Of a DNA stretch of 64,000 bases, positions 38,963 through 46,790 are shown in pieces. Source of the DNA: Microbacterium sp. C5A9 (GTDB lineage: Bacteria; Actinomycetota; Actinomycetes; Actinomycetales; Microbacteriaceae). Numbering within the stretch: the stretch's first letter is position 1; each line of letters opens with the position of its first letter. The translations under genes and the position numbers were made by a program. The stretch spans positions 186,001 through 250,000 of the forward strand of contig NZ_JABXGD010000008.1 in the NCBI RefSeq assembly GCF_022627955.1, given 5' to 3'. The notes below the pieces were generated by a model. The model saw only the letters and a program-made list of their open reading frames with translations. It was not told where the DNA came from and ran no database searches.

Positions 38963-39811
38963 ATGAAGGCGTCACCGAATAAGCCGACGATGGTGCTGCA
39001 CAGTGCGCACAGGGATCAGTTCGACGCGCCGGACAGAGATCTCGTGTTCTACGACCAGGCCTACGACGCCGAGCAGCTCGCGCACATCACCGATGTGCAC
39101 CTGTGGTCTCCCCTGGACGGGCCGATCGATCGTCTCCCGGAGATCATCACCGCGATGACGGGGTTGAAAGCGCTCAGCATCGGGCCGGGCCGGGTGCTGC
39201 CCACCGTCGTCACCCACCTGCGGCAGGGCGACCTCCCCGAGAGTGTGGAGAAGCTCTCGGTGCACATCGGGGGTCGGACCCTGGTGTGGCCGGATGTGGT
39301 GGTGCCGAACCTGAAGACCCTCTACGTCGGCGAACCCTTCCGATTCGAGAAGGAGAGCTTCCCCGCACTCCGAACGCTCTCCCTCTACCCGCAGAGATCT
39401 CTGAACAACGTGCGGCAGGCGCTCGAACTGCCGCTCGAAGAACTGAACCTGCTGAACGTGCCCACCGACGAGGAGATCTTCCGCCTCCTCGAACCGGTCG
39501 GGCTCCGCCGACTCGGCCTGATCGGCGGACGCACGCTGCCGACCCTCGCCGGGATCAGTGCGCTCCCCCGGTTGGAGTCATTGCGGCTGAAGAACCTCAC
39601 CGCCCTGGGTGACATCTCGGAACTGGCTGCTCTCCAGCGACTCGAGATCGTGGACATCCAGTACTGCAAGAAGATCACCGGCATCGCCGCCATCAACGAC
39701 CTCCCCCGACTGCGCAGGCTCACCCTCGTCGGCTGCGGGAACGTCGGCCTCACGACGATCGAGGCGAAGATGTCGACACTGGAATGGGTCAACACCGGCG
39801 CGACCACGTGA
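38963..39811 (+). CDS. Leucine-rich-repeat-like protein of unknown function
   Basis: A 282-residue cytosolic protein without signal peptide. From about residue 45 to the end it shows irregular leucine-rich repeats of about 20-23 residues (ITAMTGLKALSIGPG, LPESVEKLSVHIGG, VPNLKTLYVGE, FPALRTLSLYP, LPLEELNLLNV, PVGLRRLGLIGG, LPRLESLRLKNL, LQRLEIVDIQYC, LPRLRRLTLVGC). The N-terminal cap begins TMVLHSAHRDQFDAPDRDLVFYDQ. ATG 38963 has GGGGGAATCG before it. TAGTCT at 38912 could be the -10. LRR proteins are rare in Microbacteriaceae; function unknown, protein binding is likely. Confidence 0.72.
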   Translation: MKASPNKPTMVLHSAHRDQFDAPDRDLVFYDQAYDAEQLAHITDVHLWSPLDGPIDRLPEIITAMTGLKALSIGPGRVLPTVVTHLRQGDLPESVEKLSVHIGGRTLVWPDVVVPNLKTLYVGEPFRFEKESFPALRTLSLYPQRSLNNVRQALELPLEELNLLNVPTDEEIFRLLEPVGLRRLGLIGGRTLPTLAGISALPRLESLRLKNLTALGDISELAALQRLEIVDIQYCKKITGIAAINDLPRLRRLTLVGCGNVGLTTIEAKMSTLEWVNTGATT

Positions 39812-39824
39812 CCGTCGGCTCGGG

Positions 39825-39860
39825 GCGGCCTGCGCGTGACCATCTGCCCGAGCAGGCCGC
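39825..39860. terminator. Possible hairpin between the LRR and alcohol dehydrogenase genes
   Basis: GCGGCCTGC and GCAGGCCGC form a 9-bp perfect stem with an 18-base loop between two converging genes. The long loop makes it a weak terminator candidate. Confidence 0.4.
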
Positions 39861-39877
39861 TCGGAGCCCGGAGCCGC

Positions 39878-40912
39878 TCAGGGGCGAATCAGCACTTTCA
39901 GCGCTTCACGCGAATCCATGAGGCGGTAGGCCTCCGCGATGTCCTCGAGGGGCAGCTCGCGGTCGAACACCCTGCCGGGATCGATGGTGCCGTCGATGAC
40001 CTGCGGGATGGCCGCCTCGAGGTACGCGCGGACGGTCGCCGGTCCGCCCGTGAGCGTGGCGTTCTTGCCGAAGAGCGAGGCGAAACCGATGGCGGCGTCC
40101 TCGTACTGCGGAACGCCGACGCGGGAGATCACTCCGCCGGGGCGGACGATGCCGTACGCCTGTTCGTAGGCGGGCATGTGTCCGACGGCTTCGAGCACGA
40201 CGTGCGCACCCTCTCCGTCCGTCAGGGCCAGGACCTTCGCGACGCCGTCGTCGCCGCGCTCGGCGACGACATCGGTGGCACCGAACTCGAGACCCAGATC
40301 AGTGCGCGCGGTGTGGCGTCCCATCAGGATGATCTTCTCGGCACCGAGCTGCTTCGCCGCGAGGACCGCCGAGAGCCCGACGGCTCCGTCGCCGATGACG
40401 GCGACGGTCTTTCCGGCCTCGACACCGCCGCAGACGGCTGCGTGATACCCGGTGAGGTAGACGTCCGACAGGGTGAGCAGCGAGGGCATGAGAGCTTCAT
40501 CGGTGCCCGCGGGGATCGTGACGGCGGTTCCGTCGGCGTACGGGATGCGGAGCTTCTCGGCCTGGGTGGCAGACGGGGCGGCGTCGAAGAACCCGCCGTG
40601 CACGCACGAGGTCGTGATGCCGTCACGGCAGTAGGCGCAGGTGCCGTCCGACCAGGCGAAGGGAACGATGACAGTGTCGCCGATGGCGAGAGTGGCGACG
40701 TCTTCACCGATCTGCTCGACCACGCCGATGGCTTCGTGTCCCATGTGGCGGCCTTCAGGAGTCTCACCGAGATCGTGGTACGGGTGCAGATCCGACCCGC
40801 AGACGCAGGCGTACGTCACGCGGATGATCGCGTCGGTCGCCTCCTCGATGGTGGGTTCGGGAACGTCGACGACGCGGACGTCGCCGGCCGAGTACATGAG
40901 TGTTGCGCGCAT
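39878..40912 (-). CDS. Zinc-dependent alcohol dehydrogenase family protein
   Basis: A 344-residue medium-chain dehydrogenase. Catalytic zinc ligands are in YACVCGSDLHPYH and GHMGHEAIG-like GRHMGHEAIGVVE; the structural zinc loop is partly kept (CAYCRDGITTSC, fewer Cys than the classical four). NAD(P)-binding is VAVIGDGAVGLSAVLAAKQLGA. The order of ligands and the EAVGH region fit threonine/alcohol dehydrogenase-like enzymes. Substrate unknown. ATG 40912 follows AGAAAGAAG. It is downstream of and co-oriented with the Bcr/CflA-type transporter, 66 bp apart, so they probably form one transcript. Confidence 0.87.
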   Translation of the reverse strand: MRATLMYSAGDVRVVDVPEPTIEEATDAIIRVTYACVCGSDLHPYHDLGETPEGRHMGHEAIGVVEQIGEDVATLAIGDTVIVPFAWSDGTCAYCRDGITTSCVHGGFFDAAPSATQAEKLRIPYADGTAVTIPAGTDEALMPSLLTLSDVYLTGYHAAVCGGVEAGKTVAVIGDGAVGLSAVLAAKQLGAEKIILMGRHTARTDLGLEFGATDVVAERGDDGVAKVLALTDGEGAHVVLEAVGHMPAYEQAYGIVRPGGVISRVGVPQYEDAAIGFASLFGKNATLTGGPATVRAYLEAAIPQVIDGTIDPGRVFDRELPLEDIAEAYRLMDSREALKVLIRP

Positions 40913-40978
40913 GATGATGCTTCTTTCTGTGGGGGTGTCTGCGGGTGAGGGATGCCGGAGAGGTGCTCGTCCGTCCGT

Positions 40979-42238
40979 TCATGCGACGGGGGTGGAGTGC
41001 GGCGCGGCATCCGTGTGCGGCGAGGAGGCTGCGAGAGTGCGCCGCCGCATCAGCAGGAGACAGGCCGCCGCTGCGAGGAGCACGGTGACGACGGTGGTGA
41101 TGCCGAGGGGCAGGATGCTGAGCGCGCCGGCGACACCGACGAACGGCGCGGCGATCCCGCCGAATCCGAACCGGACCATGCCGAGCAGGGACGACGCGGT
41201 TCCGGCTATCTGGGGGTAGTCGGACAGCGCGAGGGTCGTCGCCGGGGGTGCGGTGATCGCGACGCCGCTCGACAGCGCGAACAGGGAGACGATGACGGTC
41301 CACAGCGGCATCGGCGTCATCCCGGCGACGAGGAGCCCCACGGCTCCCAGCCCGGTGACGACCACGCCGGCCGCGAGGGTGCCGGGAATGCTCCACCGCT
41401 CCGCCGTGCGGCCGGCGATGTATCCGAAGATCATGTGACCGGCGGAGTTGAGACCGAACGCCGCCGCGTACCACTGCGGGGTGAGTCCGTAGATGTCCTG
41501 CAGCACGAACGTCGAGCCCGCGAGATAGGCGAACAGCGCCGCGTAGAGGAATCCCTGGTTCAGCACCGCGCCGAGGAACAGACGGTCGCGGAGAAGGGTG
41601 CGGTATGCCTGGAGAGTCTGCTCGAAACCGCCACGGGCGCGCTGCTCGACCGGAAGGGTCTCGTCGAACACGAGCAGCGTGATGATGAGGATCAGCACGC
41701 CGATGACTTCGAGGAAGACGAACAGTCCGCGCCAATCGGTGACGGTGTTCAGCAGGCCGCCCAGGAGCGGTCCGACGACGGCAGCGAACCCTCCGATGAC
41801 GGTGAGCCGCCCGTAGAAGCGGATCAGAGCCTTGCCCTCGAAGACGTCGCGGCCGGCCGCGGTGGCGATGACGATGCCGACGCCGCCGGCGAGACCCTGC
41901 ACGAGGCGGGCGAGGATCAGCAGCTCGATGGACGGGCTCAGCGCACACAGCATCGACGTGAGAATGTATGCCGCAATCCCGCCGAGCAGAATCCCTCGAC
42001 GTCCGAACCGGTCGGACACAGGGCCCGCGACCAGCTGCCCCGCCGCGAGACCGATGAGGCACGCCGTCACCGTCAGCTGTGCCACCGACGTGACGGCTCC
42101 GAGCTCCGCGGTCAAGGCCGGCAGCGCGGGAAGGTAGAGGTCCATCGAGATCGGACCGAACACCGTCAACAGCAGGAGCACGGAAGGCAGCAGGCGTCGG
42201 GTCGCGCTCGGTGAAGTCGTGGAGGGCATGGGTTCCAT
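40979..42238 (-). CDS. MFS multidrug transporter, Bcr/CflA type
   Basis: A 12-helix efflux transporter of about 419 residues. The N-terminal half has FGPISMDLYLPALPALTAELG, the hallmark of the Bcr/CflA family, and motif A GPVSDRFGRRGILLGG. The C-terminal half is regular. ATG 42238 or ATG 42229 is the start; the frame is open to 42337 but this overlaps the divergent SDR gene. Divergent from an SDR gene and a MmyB-like regulator, which suggests one local stress or xenobiotic-response module. Confidence 0.88.
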   Translation of the reverse strand: MEPMPSTTSPSATRRLLPSVLLLLTVFGPISMDLYLPALPALTAELGAVTSVAQLTVTACLIGLAAGQLVAGPVSDRFGRRGILLGGIAAYILTSMLCALSPSIELLILARLVQGLAGGVGIVIATAAGRDVFEGKALIRFYGRLTVIGGFAAVVGPLLGGLLNTVTDWRGLFVFLEVIGVLILIITLLVFDETLPVEQRARGGFEQTLQAYRTLLRDRLFLGAVLNQGFLYAALFAYLAGSTFVLQDIYGLTPQWYAAAFGLNSAGHMIFGYIAGRTAERWSIPGTLAAGVVVTGLGAVGLLVAGMTPMPLWTVIVSLFALSSGVAITAPPATTLALSDYPQIAGTASSLLGMVRFGFGGIAAPFVGVAGALSILPLGITTVVTVLLAAAACLLLMRRRTLAASSPHTDAAPHSTPVA

Positions 42239-42330
42239 GCTCCGCGCTCGCCGGTTCGCGTGGGAGTCTCTGCCGAGGGGTGTACTGACAGAGGACCCTT
42301 CCGCGACCGGACCTGGACGAGAATCGGCTG

Positions 42331-43032
42331 ATGGCACTCATCTTCGTCACCGGCACATCGACCGGCCTGGGCCTGAGCACGGCCACGGTACTCGCAGCCG
42401 ACGGGCACGACGTCGTGGTCCACGCGCGCACGGCTGCACGCATCCCGACGGGGCCGTGGTCCGGGACGGTCATCGGTGACCTCGCCGATCAGGCGCAGAC
42501 CATCGACGTCGCGCATGCAGCGAACGCCTACGGTCGGTTCGACGCGGTCATCCACAACGCAGGCGCGCTCCGCGCCCCTGAGGCCGTTCCGGTCAACACG
42601 CTCGCGCCGTACATACTGACCGCCGTGATGATCACGCCCGGTCGACTGATCTACCTGAGCAGCTCCATGCATCGAGACGGATCCACCGACCTGACCGGAT
42701 TGGGTTCCGGAATGGGGTCCTACAGTGACAGCAAGCTGTGGGTGACCGCCCTCAGCGCAGCAGTCGCCACTCGCTGGGAGGGCACGCGGAGTCACGCGGT
42801 CGACCCCGGCTGGGTGCCCACCCGCATGGGCGGCGCGGGTGCCCCCGACGACCTCGTCGAAGGACATCGGACGCAGGTCCGGCTGGCCACGGATCCTGAC
42901 GTGACGCCTCAGACCGGCGGCTACTGGCACCACCAGCAGACGCAGAAGCCTGCAGCTGCAGTGCACGACCCCCTGTTCCAGGCCGAACTTCTCGCAACGC
43001 TGGCGGAACGCACCGGTCTCGCGCTGCCGTGA
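42331..43032 (+). CDS. Short-chain dehydrogenase/reductase
   Basis: A 233-residue SDR. Cofactor-binding TGTSTGLG is at residues 7-14, the active-site Ser is in LIYLSSSMH, and Tyr131-x3-Lys135 is in SYSDSK. The middle is shortened (NAGALRAPEAVPVNTLAPY), which fits a compact classical SDR. The NHNAG-type motif is HNAG. Substrate unknown. ATG 42331 has no clear Shine-Dalgarno. It is followed, after 86 bp, by the MmyB-like regulator. Confidence 0.85.
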   Translation: MALIFVTGTSTGLGLSTATVLAADGHDVVVHARTAARIPTGPWSGTVIGDLADQAQTIDVAHAANAYGRFDAVIHNAGALRAPEAVPVNTLAPYILTAVMITPGRLIYLSSSMHRDGSTDLTGLGSGMGSYSDSKLWVTALSAAVATRWEGTRSHAVDPGWVPTRMGGAGAPDDLVEGHRTQVRLATDPDVTPQTGGYWHHQQTQKPAAAVHDPLFQAELLATLAERTGLALP

Positions 43033-43118
43033 TCGCGCATCGGTGACGGCATGGGGTGTGGAGGGGTGCACTGTCAGGGCATCCCACATAGGCTCTCCGT
43101 CGACCTACTCTGAGCGGT

Positions 43119-44000
43119 ATGGACAATCGAGAAGAGGTGCGGGAGTTCTTGATGACCCGCCGGGCACGGGTGTCGCCGGAAGCCGCCGACATCCCCGCGG
43201 GATCGAACCGCCGAGTCGAAGGCCTCCGGCGCAGCGAGGTCGCCACCCTCGCAGGGGTCAGCGTCGAGTACTACTCGAAACTCGAACGGGGAGCGATCGC
43301 CGGCGCCTCCGCATCGGTGCTCGATGCGATCTCCCGGGCACTGCAGCTCTCCGATGCCGAGCACGCGCACCTGCTCGATCTTGCGCGCAACGCCGACGGC
43401 ATCCCCTCCTCGGGTCGTCATCGCCGGCGCAGCACCAAGCCGGGCCCTCCGCGACCGAGTCTCGAATGGGCGCTGGCGTCCATCACCGACTCCGTCGCCG
43501 TGGTCAGGGATCAGCGGCAGAACCTCCTCGCATTCAACGACCTCGGACGTGCGTTCTACTCCCCCCTCATCGGAGACGGTGGCCGAGTGCCGAACTTCGC
43601 CCGGTTCCAGTTCCTCGACCCCGCATCCCACGACTTCTACCCCGACTGGGACAGGTTCGCAGACATGTGCGTCGCGGTGATCCGCGCCGAGGCCGGCCGC
43701 GACCCGCACGACAAGGGCATCCAAGACCTCGTCGGAGAGCTCTCCACCCGCAGCGAGCTGTTCCGCACCCTGTGGGCCGCACATAACGTCCGAGCCCACG
43801 GTTCCGGCAAGAAGCGATTCCACCATCCCGTGGTCGGGGAGCTGACGCTCGTCTACGAGGAGCTCGCGATCACCGCCGAGCCCGGCCAGGTGCTGCTCAT
43901 CTACTCGGCCGAACCGGGATCCCCCTCTGCGGAGCGCTTGAAGCTTCTCGCGTCCTGGGGCGCCGACACACCGACGACCGCCGATTCCGCGACCTCCTGA
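43119..44000 (+). CDS. XRE-type regulator with MmyB-like ligand-binding domain
   Basis: A 293-residue regulator. The N-terminal helix-turn-helix is VEGLRRSEVATLAGVSVEYYSKLERGAIAGASASVLDAISRALQL, and the C-terminal PAS-like domain (LEWALASITDSVAVVRDQRQNLLAFNDLGRAFYSPLI) is the MmyB type, which binds fatty-acid-like or other small molecules. ATG 43119 is 7 bases after TACTCT (43106-43111), a probable leaderless start. In many actinobacteria such regulators control an adjacent SDR, so the SDR at 42331 and the divergent pump and dehydrogenase are the likely targets. Confidence 0.88.
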   Translation: MDNREEVREFLMTRRARVSPEAADIPAGSNRRVEGLRRSEVATLAGVSVEYYSKLERGAIAGASASVLDAISRALQLSDAEHAHLLDLARNADGIPSSGRHRRRSTKPGPPRPSLEWALASITDSVAVVRDQRQNLLAFNDLGRAFYSPLIGDGGRVPNFARFQFLDPASHDFYPDWDRFADMCVAVIRAEAGRDPHDKGIQDLVGELSTRSELFRTLWAAHNVRAHGSGKKRFHHPVVGELTLVYEELAITAEPGQVLLIYSAEPGSPSAERLKLLASWGADTPTTADSATS

Positions 44001-44126
44001 TCTCCTGGCCCGCGGCAGCTGACGGCGTCCTGCACTCAGGGGAGCCAGGACCAGCCACCGGCTTGCCGCACTCAGAAGTCGAACGGGCGCCATCGCCGTC
44101 GGTTCCCCTCGGCCCCTCGTACGCGA

Positions 44127-44170
44127 AAAAGGGAAGGGCACCTGCTCGAAGCAGGTGCCCTTCCCTTTTC
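44127..44170 (-). terminator. Terminator of the tRNA-Pro gene
   Basis: A long inverted repeat (AAAAGGGAAGGGCACCTGC with its complement, loop of about 5 bases) with a T-rich side in either direction lies 39 bp after the tRNA end on the minus strand. It may also serve the converging regulator gene. Confidence 0.85.
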
Positions 44171-44208
44171 TCTCGCTGTTCTGCAATCAGTATTGCCAAC
44201 AGCTCTTG

Positions 44209-44285
<77 letters not shown>

Positions 44286-44403
44286 TTGTTCTGCACTCTC
44301 GCGCAGGCAACTCCCCCATCTTAGCCCCACTCGGCCGCGCTCCGCGAACCGGACGCGCGCCGGGCGTTGCGAGGTGTCGGAGGCCAGGCGTACCGTCGCG
44401 TGC

Positions 44404-44988
44404 ATGGTGATGATCACGACAGATGTGGCGACGGCCGCCCGCTGGGACGATGTGCAGCACGCGCTCACCGGCGGCGGCGATGGGGCCAGTTGCCAGTGCA
44501 TCTGGCCGATGCTGAGCAACAAGGACTGGAACGAGACGACCACTGCGCAGCGCACGGAGTTGTTCCGTCAGGAGATCGCCGAAGGTCCGCCTCCCGGACT
44601 CGTCGCCTCTGTCGACGGCGAGGCGGCCGGGTGGATCCGCATCGGGCCGCGCACGCGGCAGGCGCGCATCCCCCGTACGCGCATGATCGCCGCGGCATCC
44701 ACCGAGCCGTTCGACGACGACTCCGTGTGGGCGGTGACGTGTTTCGTCGTCCGCCGCGAGCACCGAGGCTCGGGGCTGAACCTCGAGCTGCTGCGCGCCG
44801 CGGTCGACTACGCCCGCGCATCCGGAGCGCGGCTGATCGAGGGCTACCCGGTCGACACCGGCGGCGAGAAGAAGCGCACCAATGATCTCTTCCACGGCAC
44901 CCTCAGCACTTTCCTGGCAGCCGGATTCACGAAGCAGGCGGAGATGAAACCCGGTCGCGCGCTCGTCACTCGAGAGTTGATCTCATGA
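44404..44988 (+). CDS. GNAT family N-acetyltransferase
   Basis: A 194-residue acetyltransferase. The GNAT core is VWAVTCFVVRREHRGSGLNLELLRAAVDYARASGARLIEGYPVD, where R-x-x-G-x-G/S binds acetyl-CoA. An N-terminal extension contains CQCIWPMLSNKDW, seen in a subgroup of GNAT proteins of unknown substrate. ATG 44404 is 7 bases after TACCGT (44391-44396), so probably leaderless. It overlaps the next gene by four bases. Confidence 0.82.
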   Translation: MVMITTDVATAARWDDVQHALTGGGDGASCQCIWPMLSNKDWNETTTAQRTELFRQEIAEGPPPGLVASVDGEAAGWIRIGPRTRQARIPRTRMIAAASTEPFDDDSVWAVTCFVVRREHRGSGLNLELLRAAVDYARASGARLIEGYPVDTGGEKKRTNDLFHGTLSTFLAAGFTKQAEMKPGRALVTRELIS

Positions 44989-45182
44989 CAGGCGAGTCCG
45001 AGCTGCCCGCGTCGATGGGCACGGTGTCGAGACGCGAGCTGGCGCTGCAGGGACTGACGCGCCTCGACCAGTTCGACGGAGCATCCGAGAAGCAACTCCT
45101 CTCGATCCACGGGGTGGGGCCGAAGGCGATCCGCATCCTTCGGGATCATCTCGAAGCCGCGGGCAAGGAGCTCGCTCCATGA
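44985..45182 (+). CDS. Small helix-hairpin-helix protein
   Basis: A 65-residue protein. Its main part (SRRELALQGLTRLDQFDGASEKQLLSIHGVGPKAIRILRDHLEAAG) is a helix-hairpin-helix of the type in the C-terminal domain of RNA polymerase alpha, with the hairpin in HGVGPKA. It may bind DNA. It overlaps the GNAT gene by four bases (ATGA), so the two are co-translated, a pairing that may be conserved in relatives. Confidence 0.75.
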   Translation: MTGESELPASMGTVSRRELALQGLTRLDQFDGASEKQLLSIHGVGPKAIRILRDHLEAAGKELAP

Positions 45183-45204
45183 ACGGACCACTAGCGTGGA
45201 TGAC

Positions 45205-45660
45205 ATGAGCGACGAGCATCCGATCATCGAAGACCCCGAGCTCGGCACCCTCGTCCGAGCGACGACGGAGCTGGGCGACGGAACAGTCCTCACGCATGAC
45301 TGGTACGCCGGCGGCACCGTCGTCGACGGCGCGCCCCTCGACCTCATGATCGAGGGGACGAACGCCGACGAGGCGCGCGGCCTGCTCCCCCACGTGCACG
45401 AGACCGTCGCGGCGCTCGGCGCCCTGCGACGACTGGCCTCGGATGCCGTCGTCGCGGCCTTCAGCGCCGGGACTCCCGAGCAGCACGAGCTCGACGATGC
45501 GGCGACCGATCTCAGCCTCGAGACCCTCGAGGCCTCCGCCGACGGCACGATCATCCTCCATCTCATCGACACCTGCGGTCAGCACTTTCCCGAGGGATAC
45601 TGGCCGGCCGTCCACCTCGGCACCGACGGCCAGATCACGCAGGTGTCCGTCGAGTCCTGA
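45205..45660 (+). CDS. Conserved protein of unknown function
   Basis: A 151-residue soluble acidic protein, not recognised beyond a general resemblance to small DUF-type proteins with a Trp-Tyr-Gly-Gly motif (DWYAGGTVVDG). The end (HLIDTCGQHFPEGYWPAVHLGTDGQITQVSVES) looks like a beta-strand-rich module. ATG 45205 is 7 bases after TAGCGT (45192-45197), a probable leaderless start; GTG 45196 would lie inside that -10. It precedes the YhhN family gene by 16 bp. Confidence 0.68.
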   Translation: MSDEHPIIEDPELGTLVRATTELGDGTVLTHDWYAGGTVVDGAPLDLMIEGTNADEARGLLPHVHETVAALGALRRLASDAVVAAFSAGTPEQHELDDAATDLSLETLEASADGTIILHLIDTCGQHFPEGYWPAVHLGTDGQITQVSVES

Positions 45661-45676
45661 TCGACCCGACCCGCTG

Positions 45677-46366
45677 ATGCCCCCCAACGAAGAGAAGGCA
45701 CGACGGCGCGTCCGGCTCGATGCCTTCGCGTGGGCATTCGTGCCGTATGCGGTGGTCTCTGTGATCCATGTGGTGCTGCTCGCCATCGACAGTCCGGCGG
45801 CCGGTCCGACCAAGCTTCTGCTGATGCCGCTGCTCATGATCCCCGTGCTGGTGTCGCTCAGACGAATCACCGCACGCGCAGCGCTGGCCCTGCTCTCCCT
45901 GGCGATCGTGTTCTCCTGGCTGGGCGACGGCGCCGGGATCTTCTTCCCCGCGGCCCCCGAGGTGCCGCTCATGCTGCTCTTCTTCGGCGTCGCACATCTC
46001 GCCTACATCGCGCTCTTCGCCCGACACCTCGCGAGGCGACGCATGCCACGGTGGGCGCTCGTCTATGCCGGGTGGTGGGTGGCGATGCTCCTCGGACTCG
46101 GACCGCACACGGGCGGACTGCTGCTCGCCGTCGCGACGTACGGCGTCGTGCTGGGCGCCACCGCCGCCTTCTCGACGCGCTGCCATCCGCTGGTCGCGAC
46201 GGGTGGGATCTTCTTCCTCGCCAGCGATACGCTGCTGGCGCTCCGACTCTTCCTCCCGGACTCGCTCCCCTCCTGGAGCAGCCCGGCGATCATGCTCACC
46301 TATACGATCGGGCAGGGGCTGATCATCGCCGGTTCCCTGATCACCCTGCGAAAGCGAGGCTCCTGA
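45677..46366 (+). CDS. YhhN family membrane protein (lysoplasmalogenase-like)
   Basis: A 229-residue protein with about eight hydrophobic helices. The stretch SWLGDGAGIFFP and the later FFLASDTLLALRLF carry the Asp residues conserved in the YhhN/TMEM86 family, some members of which hydrolyse lysoplasmalogens. ATG 45677 lies 16 bases after the upstream stop; the open frame further upstream is a shadow of that gene. The TGA shares one base with the next start (TGATG). Substrate in this organism is unproven, as many actinobacteria lack plasmalogens. Confidence 0.83.
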   Translation: MPPNEEKARRRVRLDAFAWAFVPYAVVSVIHVVLLAIDSPAAGPTKLLLMPLLMIPVLVSLRRITARAALALLSLAIVFSWLGDGAGIFFPAAPEVPLMLLFFGVAHLAYIALFARHLARRRMPRWALVYAGWWVAMLLGLGPHTGGLLLAVATYGVVLGATAAFSTRCHPLVATGGIFFLASDTLLALRLFLPDSLPSWSSPAIMLTYTIGQGLIIAGSLITLRKRGS

Positions 46367-46752
46367 TGGCCGATGCGGCACGCGTCGACAGCTGGCTCTG
46401 GGCTATCCGCGTCTACAAGACGCGATCCGCCGCGACGACTGCATGCCGCGCGGGGCATGTACGCGTGAACGGCGACAGGGTGAAGGCCGCCCAGCACGTG
46501 CGGATCGGCGATGAACTGCGCGTGCGCATCGCCGGGTTCGACCGGATCCTGATCGTCCGCCAGCTTCTCGTCAAACGCGTCGGCGCGCCCGTGGCGGCGC
46601 TGGCCTACGAGGATCGCACGCCGGAACGGGAACCGCAGGCAGCGCTCGGACTTCGCGACCGCGGTGCAGGGCGCCCCACCAAGCGGGAACGACGTGACAT
46701 CGACCGGCTGCGCGGACGAGCATCCGGGGATGCCGGAATCTTCCCCGAGTAG
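46366..46752 (+). CDS. RNA-binding S4 domain protein
   Basis: A 128-residue protein with an N-terminal S4 RNA-binding domain (RVDSWLWAIRVYKTRSAATTACRAGHVRVNGDRVKAAQHVRIGDELRV), similar to Hsp15 and its relatives that bind stalled large ribosomal subunits. The C-terminal tail is basic and ends in GRPTKRERRDIDRLRG, the usual tail. Translationally coupled to the YhhN family gene (TGATG). Confidence 0.88.
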   Translation: MADAARVDSWLWAIRVYKTRSAATTACRAGHVRVNGDRVKAAQHVRIGDELRVRIAGFDRILIVRQLLVKRVGAPVAALAYEDRTPEREPQAALGLRDRGAGRPTKRERRDIDRLRGRASGDAGIFPE

Positions 46753-46764
46753 CCATTCATTCAT

Positions 46765-46780
46765 CCGAACATTTGTTCTA
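46765..46780 (+). promoter_or_regulatory. LexA (SOS) operator of the DUF222-HNH gene
   Basis: CCGAACATTTGTTCTA matches TCGAAC-N4-GTTCGA at 10 of 12 defined positions. It overlaps the -10 element TACCCT (46779-46784), so binding would block transcription. Confidence 0.7.
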
Positions 46781-46790
46781 CCCTGGAGGT

